From contig DKDF01000051.1 in assembly GCA_002451755.1 (NCBI GenBank), forward strand, positions 1 to 8,122: a DNA stretch of 8,122 nucleotides. The letters are read 5' to 3'. A model generated the notes under the pieces. That model saw only the letters and a list, made by a program, of their open reading frames with translations, ran no database searches and was not told where the DNA came from. This stretch comes from Ruminococcaceae bacterium UBA6855 (GTDB lineage Bacteria > Bacillota > Clostridia > Oscillospirales > Acutalibacteraceae). Below, one piece after another: positions 1-4,901 of this stretch (within the stretch, counting starts at the first letter, position 1; every line of letters begins with the position of its first letter). The translations under genes and the position numbers were made by a program.

Positions 1-157
1 CAATGACGCGCAGAATAGTAGTCTTTCCGCAGCCAGACGGACCTAACAGCGTGATGAACTCCCTGTCCCTTATATAAAGGCTCAGATCGTCGAGCACCTG
101 ATTATCACCCAGTTTGACGGAGATGTGTTTCAGATCGATAATGACATTTTTTTTCAA
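1..157 (-). CDS. potA: PotA-like ABC transporter ATP-binding protein, N-terminal part (truncated by window edge)
   Basis: This is the first 52 codons of an ABC-type ATPase; the rest lies beyond base 1. The sequence begins MKKNVIIDLKHISVKLG and contains the Walker A motif GPSGCGKTT at residues 39-47, preceded by the phrase LYIRDREFITLL, which is typical of the clostridial spermidine/putrescine importer ATPase PotA. In that family the protein hydrolyses ATP on the inner face of the membrane to drive PotBC import of polyamines captured by PotD. The start is TTG at 157, because the nearby ATG at 147 is out of frame and soon meets a stop. A GAGGGG ribosome binding site lies 8 bases upstream. It has its own promoter (221-249) and is separated from spoIIR by a terminator. 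Signature motif, Walker B and the C-terminal regulatory domain are not visible, so another importer ATPase of the same subfamily (for example iron or sugar uptake) cannot be excluded. Confidence 0.75.
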   Translation of the reverse strand, partial: MKKNVIIDLKHISVKLGDNQVLDDLSLYIRDREFITLLGPSGCGKTTILRVI

Positions 158-165
158 TTATGCAG

Positions 166-171
166 CCCCTC
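166..171 (-). promoter_or_regulatory. Ribosome binding site for the TTG start of the potA-like gene
   Basis: The minus strand reads GAGGGG here, 8 bases before TTG at 157. It is the main reason for accepting a TTG start, since no in-frame ATG or GTG is better placed. Confidence 0.6.
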
Positions 172-220
172 TCTCAAAAGAATACGATGCAAACCGCACA
201 TCAAAAATATAGTAAGTACT

Positions 221-249
221 AATATAGAGCTAATCCGCAAAAAAGTCAA
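221..249 (-). promoter_or_regulatory. Housekeeping (sigma-A type) promoter of the potA-like gene
   Basis: On the minus strand a -35 box TTGACT (244-249) and a -10 box TATATT (221-226) are separated by exactly 17 bases. Transcription would start near 214, giving a leader of roughly 57 bases before the TTG start. A 12-base dyad TAGTA-CT-TACTA (210-221) overlaps the end of the -10 box and the predicted start point, so it could be an operator. Promoter assignment is from consensus match and position only. Confidence 0.75.
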
Positions 250-287
250 CAGATTTGACAAAAAAAGACGCACTCGGCAAAAATTTT

Positions 288-320
288 GCGGCTCACCTCA
301 TGAATTGGCGAGCCGCAAAA
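288..320 (-). terminator. Rho-independent terminator of spoIIR
   Basis: GCGGCTC (288-294) pairs with GAGCCGC (310-316), and CC/GG inside adds two more pairs after one mismatch. In the minus direction the stem can extend by four T-A pairs, 317-320 with 284-287, and is followed by TTTTT. It starts eight bases after the spoIIR stop codon. The plus strand also reads eight A then four T after the stem, but no plus-strand gene ends here, so its role is most likely to end spoIIR transcription before the potA-like promoter. Confidence 0.75.
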
Positions 321-327
321 AAAATTT

Positions 328-960
328 TCAGTTTTCGGGCGAAGTTTTTTCTCTGAGTTCTTCTATTATCTCGACTATTTTAAAACGCGGCTCGTATCTG
401 CCGGAGCTTTCGACGACCTTGAGCTCGCCGCCGTCGAGGAATGCGTCGATATTGCCTCCCCTGTCCTGCGCGGCGGGCAGGCACAGCGGCGGGAACATCA
501 CGCACCACCAGTTATGCCCCGCGCCCTCGCCTATCACGACTTTGACGGCGGTATAGCGCCCCGCAGGCATCGTCAGATCGCCGTAACAGCGGGTGGCGAA
601 ATACTCGTTGACGACATTGACGCTCACGGGATAGTCATAGCCCTCGCGCTCTATCACCTCGCGCGCGGCCGCTTCCAGCTCCGCTTTCTGTGGCTCTATT
701 TTCGCCTTTGCCTCGTCCGCCGTCACTGTGCCGTCGAAGAGCTCCGCTCCGCGTTTGAGCACGGCATCGCGGACTTTCAGCTTGAGCGCCTGATCCTCGT
801 CGGAGTCTGAATTTGCAATGACATGCATTCGCAGCACATCGGAGCGCACACGCGAGCAGTTATAGGCAAACGCCCCGACGCTGCATGCGCCCGCAGCGAC
901 AATGACCGCGAACACAACAGCCTGTATTTTGAGCAGCCTTGATAATTTTTTTGACTTCAT
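328..960 (-). CDS. spoIIR: Stage II sporulation protein R (SpoIIR)
   Basis: A 210-aa SpoIIR. In the family, this protein is made in the forespore, exported to the space between the two sporulation membranes, and triggers the mother-cell protease SpoIIGA to process pro-sigma-E. Residues 11-32 form a hydrophobic signal/anchor helix. The family core follows: RMHVIANSDSDEDQALKLKV at 44-63, then CYGDLTMPAGRY (125-136), VVIGEGAGHNWWCVMFPPLC (141-160), and a short charged C-terminus. Length is normal to slightly short. The ATG at 960 gives the expected N-terminus, but the nearest Shine-Dalgarno match (AAGGA, 976-980) is 15 bases away, which is long. Part of that match lies in the 3' arm of the upstream gene's terminator hairpin. 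A candidate sigma-F promoter (999-1027) precedes it, which fits known forespore expression. A terminator follows immediately. No frameshift or missing motif is apparent. Confidence 0.95.
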   Translation of the reverse strand: MKSKKLSRLLKIQAVVFAVIVAAGACSVGAFAYNCSRVRSDVLRMHVIANSDSDEDQALKLKVRDAVLKRGAELFDGTVTADEAKAKIEPQKAELEAAAREVIEREGYDYPVSVNVVNEYFATRCYGDLTMPAGRYTAVKVVIGEGAGHNWWCVMFPPLCLPAAQDRGGNIDAFLDGGELKVVESSGRYEPRFKIVEIIEELREKTSPEN

Positions 961-968
961 GATAAGTA

Positions 969-1013
969 AAAACCGTCCTTTCTTTCGGATGCAACCGAAT
1001 TATGGACGGTTTT
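969..1013 (-). terminator. Terminator of the DUF6273-like gene, overlapping the spoIIR leader
   Basis: AAAACCGTCC (969-978) pairs perfectly with GGACGGTTTT (1004-1013). A second stem, TTCGG (984-988) with CCGAA (995-999), sits inside. In the minus direction the 3' arm ends in a T run (968-972). It begins 36 bases after the stop codon at 1050, as expected of a rho-independent terminator. The same DNA holds a candidate spoIIR promoter and the beginning of the spoIIR ribosome binding region. Confidence 0.75.
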
Positions 1014-1027
1014 ATAAGAGTTTATAC
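999..1027 (-). promoter_or_regulatory. Candidate sigma-F promoter of spoIIR
   Basis: On the minus strand GTATA (1023-1027) is followed after 15 bases by GTCCATAAT (999-1007). This resembles the Bacillus sigma-F consensus of GYATA, about 15 bases, then GGNNANAAT, with one mismatch at the second G. spoIIR is a known sigma-F target in Bacillus. The start point would fall near 990-993, in the loop of the terminator hairpin, so the spoIIR message would lack the 5' arm of that stem. The boxes are short, so chance matches are possible. Confidence 0.45.
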
Positions 1028-1049
1028 GGAAAAGTTTGGAAGCGGATTT

Positions 1050-2726
1050 TTACTTACACTTCTTCACGACAATCAGCGCGATAACTGCGGCGGCGCCTAT
1101 AACGGCGATGACCGCGCAGACGGCAATGATTTTGAACTTTGTGCTGTCGTCAATTCCGCTCGATGACTTCGCGCTGTATTTCTTCAGGTTCATGCCCGTG
1201 CTCAGCGCATATGCCTCGGCGGGCGAGCCGTCCTCGGCAACTATCGTTCTCGTTTCGCCGTCTTCCTCGCCGAAAGCGTTCTTGCCGAACTCGCTGACGC
1301 TAGACGGAACGGTTATCTCCTGCGCCGAAGTTTTGGCGAATGCATTGTCCGTTATTCCGACGACCGGCATGCCGTCTATTTCGGAGGGAATCTCGACTTT
1401 TTTATCCGAGCCGACATAGCCGCAGATATAGACATTGACATTTATCACGATATATTTGAAATCGCCGTAGAACTTTATTTCGGCGGTGCTCGCTTCTTTT
1501 TCGACCTCTGCGTTTATCTGCGCAAAGGTCTCGCTCTCGGTCACGCCTTGCGGCGCGTCGGTAACGACATTGCTGCCGCCCGCGGGCTTGGCTGTTGTGG
1601 TCTTGGTCGAGTTGCCGGAGGACGAACCCGAACCGCCGGATTTAGAAATCGTGGATGACAGATTTGAAATTTTGATAGCGGGACGAATGCCGCCATCGGC
1701 GTCATTAACATCCCAGCCGCCGCTGTAGAGGTCGCCATCGCTGCTGACACCGAGTGTATAGCAGGAAATGAAGCCGGCAGACCTCAAGAACTGATGCGAA
1801 TATTCATTCGATAAACTGACCCACAATCCCTGACATTTTGCATATTCGGTGCCCTTCGCCTGACGGGCATAGCTTGAATCCCAATTTGCCGGAAAGCCAT
1901 ATGCAGTATTCTGCATTTCACTCCCTGAGAGCAGGAAAACCTTATCGTAAGTGGTCTCGCTGTCATATTCGCTGTAAGATGTAGAATATGCTCTATTATC
2001 TAATTCGGAGGTCAAAATGCTCGCCTTCTGCGAGGAGGAAAAGGCGGTGTTATAGAAATCATCGTTGAGCCACGCTCTGATGCTGCTCGTGGCATAGTCG
2101 TTGGCATAGTGGGTATGCTCTGCGTCGTTCCAGTGGGCTGTGTATCCGTACGGGTCTGTGCCGTACTCATATATCGTATTGTTGTATGCCTGAGAGTCGA
2201 TTATGTTCTCACAAAGCACAAGACCCGTTGAGGGGTCGAGGACGCGCCATTTCAAAGGTTCATATTTGAAATAGTATATATTGTTGGGAGTATAACCGTT
2301 GTCGTCCTGATATGTACAATCAGAAGAGTGTTTATAACTTGTACACCATGGTCTGTACTGAGAAAAAGTAACAGCGCGGTATTTTGTGCCGTTATATGTA
2401 AAATCGGCATATTTCATCCAGTCGCCCTGAACCATACCACCATAATCCTCCGTACCGCTGTAATGCCCTGTGCCGCTGTAATAGCCGTAGCTGACCCATT
2501 TTTTTGAAACGCTGTTGAGGGATGAAACGAGCGAAGAATTCGTGACCCTGCTCTGCGGATAAGAGCCGAATTCGGCGATGTCTCCGACTTTGTATGTTTT
2601 TCCCGCCGCTTCAGCTTTTGGCGCGAAAAAGCTCATACAATCAACACCGACGAGCCCGCCTATCGGCACGGCGGCGCAGAGCACCACGATTGCGACGAGC
2701 ACGGCCGCTATCTTTCTCAGTTTCAT
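1050..2726 (-). CDS. Exported, membrane-anchored protein with DUF6273-like domain and LRR-like segment
   Basis: A 558-aa protein of unknown function. Residues 1-41 form a signal peptide (basic start, hydrophobic 6-28, likely cleavage after AEA at 40). Residues 44-355 resemble the DUF6273 type of Firmicute surface proteins: PLKWRVLD (157-164), SIRAWLNDDFYNTAFS (215-230), DKVFLLSGSEM (261-271), QFLRSAGF (312-319) and the closing GGIRPAIKIS (345-354). A Ser/Gly/Thr linker spans about 360-385. Residues 440-485 (KVEIPSEIDGMPVVGI, then ITVPSSVSEFGKNAF) look like one to two BspA-type leucine-rich repeats. A membrane helix at 532-554 and the tail KKCK would leave the protein anchored facing outside. 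The domain is rich in Tyr, Ser and Asn. Start ATG has GGAGGG six bases upstream, behind a strong promoter (2771-2799); a terminator follows. The gene is visibly more A/T rich than its neighbours, which suggests accessory origin. Ligand binding or adhesion is a guess only. Confidence 0.85.
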   Translation of the reverse strand: MKLRKIAAVLVAIVVLCAAVPIGGLVGVDCMSFFAPKAEAAGKTYKVGDIAEFGSYPQSRVTNSSLVSSLNSVSKKWVSYGYYSGTGHYSGTEDYGGMVQGDWMKYADFTYNGTKYRAVTFSQYRPWCTSYKHSSDCTYQDDNGYTPNNIYYFKYEPLKWRVLDPSTGLVLCENIIDSQAYNNTIYEYGTDPYGYTAHWNDAEHTHYANDYATSSIRAWLNDDFYNTAFSSSQKASILTSELDNRAYSTSYSEYDSETTYDKVFLLSGSEMQNTAYGFPANWDSSYARQAKGTEYAKCQGLWVSLSNEYSHQFLRSAGFISCYTLGVSSDGDLYSGGWDVNDADGGIRPAIKISNLSSTISKSGGSGSSSGNSTKTTTAKPAGGSNVVTDAPQGVTESETFAQINAEVEKEASTAEIKFYGDFKYIVINVNVYICGYVGSDKKVEIPSEIDGMPVVGITDNAFAKTSAQEITVPSSVSEFGKNAFGEEDGETRTIVAEDGSPAEAYALSTGMNLKKYSAKSSSGIDDSTKFKIIAVCAVIAVIGAAAVIALIVVKKCK

Positions 2727-2770
2727 TATTTACCCTCCGTTTTCAGCGCTTCGCGCAATTTCTCAGGCAA

Positions 2771-2799
2771 ATAATATCCGTTTGAAAGCCCTGTGTCAA
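2771..2799 (-). promoter_or_regulatory. Strong sigma-A type promoter of the DUF6273-like gene
   Basis: The minus strand carries a perfect -35 box TTGACA (2794-2799), a 17-base spacer and a -10 box TATTAT (2771-2776). The predicted start near 2764 gives a short leader of about 38 bases to the ATG at 2726, with GGAGGG (2733-2738) in it. No other promoter is needed for this gene. Confidence 0.85.
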
Positions 2800-2803
2800 G
2801 AGG

Positions 2804-2837
2804 GTGCGGCACGAACCGCACTTTAATCGGTACGAAC
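2804..2837 (-). promoter_or_regulatory. Repeated decamer and dyad just upstream of the -35 box
   Basis: On the minus strand GTTCGTACCG (2828-2837) and GTTCGTGCCG (2807-2816) match at 9 of 10 positions and begin 21 bases apart, about two helical turns. The nearer copy lies within a perfect dyad, GTGCGG (2804-2809) and CCGCAC (2816-2821), whose edge is four bases from the -35 box. Position and phasing suit a regulator binding site, but no regulator is identifiable here. Confidence 0.35.
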
Positions 2838-2841
2838 GGCA

Positions 2842-2883
2842 AAAAAAATAAAAAATGCGCCGCCTTAATAATAAAGCAGCGCG
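2842..2883 (-). terminator. T-tract terminator made from hairpin repeat copy A
   Basis: In minus-strand RNA GCGCUGC (2876-2882) pairs with GCGGCGC (2857-2863), allowing one G-U pair, and the inner UUUA/UUAAG region can extend the stem. It is followed by A, six T, A and eight T (2841-2856). This is a strong rho-independent terminator in the minus direction. The only upstream gene in the window is the MreB-family gene, whose stop is about 280 bases away. Confidence 0.7.
2857..2883. repeat. 27-base direct repeat, copy A
   Basis: Matches copy B (3124-3150) at 26 of 27 positions in the same orientation. The only difference is C at 2864 against A at 3131. Both copies are hairpin-forming (GCGCCGC at one end, GCAGCGC near the other). 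Copy A keeps the T tract. Confidence 0.85.
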
Positions 2884-2922
2884 TAAGCTTATAGACAAAC
2901 CCGGTTTTGTGAGCTTCGCAGG

Positions 2923-2979
2923 AAACAATGTCCCGATTGTGTGAAAAAATGGTGGCGCGAAGCGCAGGAGGGATTGTTT
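2923..2979. repeat. Compact inverted-repeat structure
   Basis: AAACAAT plus CCC (2923-2934, with a GT bulge) is complementary to GGGATTGTTT (2970-2979). Inside sits GCGC-GAA-GCGC (2955-2965). The phrase around 2955-2980 resembles short interspersed hairpin sequences I associate with Ruminococcaceae genomes; that is recollection, not a search result. No protein or transposase accompanies it. Confidence 0.4.
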
Positions 2980-3036
2980 TGAATAAGCTGTAAATTTTCA
3001 AAAATGCCGGGTATTTTGAAGTTTCGTTACAACAAC

Positions 3037-3083
3037 CCCTCAGTCACGGCTTCGCCGTAACAGCTCCCCTTACACAGTGGAGC
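3037..3083. repeat. Dispersed double-hairpin repeat, full copy
   Basis: Two consecutive hairpins: ACGGC-TTC-GCCGT (3046-3058) and GCTCC (3063-3067) with GGAGC (3079-3083). The first 21 bases (3037-3057) match 8101-8121 at 20 of 21 positions, so the unit occurs twice in this window. Sequences of this CCCTCAGTC/AGCTCCCC type are a familiar interspersed repeat in some clostridial gut bacteria (recollection). Function is unknown. Confidence 0.7.
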
Positions 3084-3123
3084 CTTGAGACAGCGCAATG
3101 ACAGACCTTTTCGACAGACCAAC

Positions 3124-3150
3124 GCGCCGCATTAATAATAAAGCAGCGCG
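3124..3150. repeat. 27-base direct repeat, copy B, after mreB
   Basis: Starts 9 bases downstream of the mreB stop codon in the minus direction and forms the same hairpin as copy A (GCGCTGC with GCGGCGC, extended by one outer C-G pair). It is followed by TTGGTCTG in place of a T run, so by itself it should terminate poorly. Confidence 0.8.
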
Positions 3151-3159
3151 TTTTGAAAT

Positions 3160-4194
3160 TTAATCTTTGAATCCCGTTATTTCTTCGCGGGTCTTGAAGA
3201 TTCCGCCGTTGTTTTCGAGGATATCCATATGCTCTATAGCGTAGCCCGTGCCGAGCGCGACGCACTCGAGCGGATCGTCGGGGATAATGACATGGACGCC
3301 GGTTCTTTTCTCGATGAGCTTATCCATGCCGTCGAGCAGGGCGCCGCCGCCGGTTAAAAGTATACCGGTCTCGGAGATGTCGCCCGCGAGCTCGGGCGGC
3401 GTCACCTCGAGCACGCTGCGCACGCCCTCGGCTATCGCTTCGAGGTGCTCGCGCATGGCGAGATAGACTTCCGTGGTGTTGACTTCATCAGTTATCGGCA
3501 TTCCGGTTATATAGTGCTTGCCCTTTATGCCGATTGCAAGCTCGGTATCGCGCAGATACGCGCAGCCGATGCGCTTTTTTATGCTCTCGGCGGTCTTTTC
3601 GCCGATGACTATATTGCGCTCGCGGCGCAGGTAGCGGATTATATCTTCATCGAGGATATTTCCGGCGATTTTGACCGATTTTGAAATCGAGATACTGCCC
3701 ATGGTGACGACCGCGATATCCGCAGTTCCGCCGCCGATATCGACGACCATCGTGCCCATCGGGCGTCTGATATCAAGCCCCGCGCCGAGTGCCGCGGCGA
3801 GCGGCTCTTCTATAAGGCACGCCCTGCCCGCTCCTGCGGCGGTGACGAGATCGAGGATAGTTCTCTTTTCGAGGTTCGTGACGGTCGAGGGCATACAGAC
3901 GACTATATTGGGCTTGAAGACCATGTTTTTGCAGACTTTATAGAGCAGGACGCGGACTATCGCCTTTGTGGCGGTGAAATCCGAGATGACTCCGCTTCGC
4001 ATGGGCTTGACGACGGTTATGGAATCGGGGTTGCGCCCAATCATATCCGCCGCTTTCTGACCGACAGCCAGGAGTCTGCCCGTATCGGTATCGAATGCGA
4101 CGGCGCTCGGCTCGGAGACGACTATTCCCTTGCCCTCAACGAAGATGAGTATGGAAGTTGTGCCGAGGTCTATTCCGATGTTTGTTCCGAGCAT
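3160..4194 (-). CDS. mreB: MreB-family rod-shape actin homologue
   Basis: A 344-aa bacterial actin of the MreB/Mbl family. In the family, such proteins polymerise on ATP beneath the membrane and guide the cell-wall elongation machinery. The nucleotide pocket is complete: phosphate-1 loop GIDLGTTS (7-14), IEEPLAAALGAGL (128-140) with the conserved glutamate pair, phosphate-2 loop VVDIGGGTADIAV (150-162), and adenosine loop LLTGGGALLDGM (279-290). Length is typical. Most MreB proteins have TTE or TTD after the GGG of phosphate-2, while this one has TAD, a small deviation. The start is ATG at 4194, with GGAGGA six bases upstream. A frame extending 13 codons further has no such signal. It overlaps the end of the ComF-family gene by 25 bases and is last in the operon, without mreC or mreD. 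It may therefore be a second MreB copy or Mbl; which paralogue cannot be decided here. Confidence 0.9.
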   Translation of the reverse strand: MLGTNIGIDLGTTSILIFVEGKGIVVSEPSAVAFDTDTGRLLAVGQKAADMIGRNPDSITVVKPMRSGVISDFTATKAIVRVLLYKVCKNMVFKPNIVVCMPSTVTNLEKRTILDLVTAAGAGRACLIEEPLAAALGAGLDIRRPMGTMVVDIGGGTADIAVVTMGSISISKSVKIAGNILDEDIIRYLRRERNIVIGEKTAESIKKRIGCAYLRDTELAIGIKGKHYITGMPITDEVNTTEVYLAMREHLEAIAEGVRSVLEVTPPELAGDISETGILLTGGGALLDGMDKLIEKRTGVHVIIPDDPLECVALGTGYAIEHMDILENNGGIFKTREEITGFKD

Positions 4195-4901
4195 TTTCCG
4201 TCCTCCTTTTTGGTTATCGCCGCGCTGACGCAATATACTTTATCCGCGCCGCGCAGAAGCAGGAGCTTTGCGCACTCGTTGAGCGTCGCTCCCGTTGTTG
4301 ATATATCGTCGCAGAGCAGAACTGCGGCATTTTTTATAATTTTGTTTTCGGCGCAGTCGAACGCGCCTATGACTCCGCCGAAGCGTTCGATGCCGCCCAA
4401 CGTTTTCTGCTCCTTTCCCTGAAACGGTCGGGAGAGCAGTTTTTCTTCAAACGGCACTCCGAGCTCTTTTGCAATTCCTTTTGCGAGCAGTGCGCTCTGG
4501 TTATATCCGCGCTTTCTGAGCGAAGATTCCGACAGGGGCACACAGCAGACGAAATCAAACTTCACGCCCGCGAAATTATTTTTCACGCTGTCCGACATAA
4601 ACCGGGCGAGTCCCGCGGCATTCTGAACACAGCCGTCAAATTTCAGGGCATGGACCGAACGCTTTGCGGCGCCGGAATAATAAAACGGCGCGGTCTGCGA
4701 TTCGAAAAAGCGTCGGTGAGACGAGCATGAGCAATACTTTTTCTCCCTGCCGCAATGCGGGCAAAGTTCGCCTTTTACATATTCGAGATCGGCTTCGCAC
4801 TTTTCACACACGGGCATATCCGGCGGCACGACTTTGGCGCACAGGGCGCATCGGCGCGGGAAGAGAGCATATGAGATATATTCAAGCGCCGACATCTTCA
4901 T
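4170..4901 (-). CDS. ComF-family protein (zinc finger plus phosphoribosyltransferase fold)
   Basis: A 243-aa ComFC/GntX-type protein. The N-terminus holds eight cysteines in zinc-binding spacing: C18/C21, C32/C35, C47/C50 and C57/C59. The C-terminal domain is a type I phosphoribosyltransferase fold, with RKRGYNQ (129-135), the family's diagnostic phrase, and the PRPP-loop motif VLLCDDISTTGATL (194-207). ComFC is needed for DNA uptake in naturally competent Firmicutes, but it also occurs in many species with no known competence, and its substrate is not established. The ATG at 4901 overlaps the recD2 stop as ATGA, and no good ribosome binding site is visible, so it is probably translated by coupling. 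A second ATG two codons later is an equally possible start. The 3' end overlaps mreB by 25 bases. Association with RecD2 suggests a DNA-processing link (inference). Confidence 0.9.
   Translation of the reverse strand: MKMSALEYISYALFPRRCALCAKVVPPDMPVCEKCEADLEYVKGELCPHCGREKKYCSCSSHRRFFESQTAPFYYSGAAKRSVHALKFDGCVQNAAGLARFMSDSVKNNFAGVKFDFVCCVPLSESSLRKRGYNQSALLAKGIAKELGVPFEEKLLSRPFQGKEQKTLGGIERFGGVIGAFDCAENKIIKNAAVLLCDDISTTGATLNECAKLLLLRGADKVYCVSAAITKKEDGKCSEQTSE
4201..4206 (-). promoter_or_regulatory. Ribosome binding site fixing the mreB start
   Basis: The minus strand reads GGAGGA, six bases before ATG at 4194. It lies within the comF-family coding sequence and decides between the two possible mreB starts. 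Confidence 0.85.

Larger units (their letters stand above)
2727..3159. other. Gene-free stretch between mreB and the DUF6273-like gene
   Basis: No credible coding sequence is present in these 433 bases. They contain, in minus-strand reading order, a 27-base hairpin repeat copy (3124-3150), structured repeat sequence (2884-3123), a second repeat copy with a strong T-tract terminator (2842-2883), a repeated decamer and dyad (2804-2837), and a promoter (2771-2799). A 91-codon reading frame covers 2726-3001, but it runs through the promoter and terminator and is not believed. Confidence 0.8.

Noticed and set aside
125..556. A 143-codon plus-strand reading frame
   Set aside because: It crosses the potA-like start, its promoter, a terminator and part of spoIIR on the opposite strand. 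Composition is unlike a protein.
2726..3001. A 91-codon minus-strand reading frame ending in TAATG at the DUF6273-like gene start
   Set aside because: It runs through a T-tract terminator, a repeat copy, a decamer/dyad and a perfect -35/-10 promoter, has no ribosome binding site, and its residues show no family features.
3100..3120. GACAGACC occurring twice, 13 bases apart
   Set aside because: Only two short copies with different spacer sequence. Too little to call an array or binding site, and no CRISPR pattern.
3044..3265. A 73-codon minus-strand reading frame overlapping the mreB 3' end
   Set aside because: Its first part is an alternative frame of mreB, and the rest is translated repeat sequence.
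3160..4233. Longer mreB frame starting 13 codons upstream (MRQRGDNQKGGRK)
   Set aside because: The inner ATG at 4194 has GGAGGA six bases ahead and begins exactly at the conserved MreB N-terminus; the upstream start has neither.
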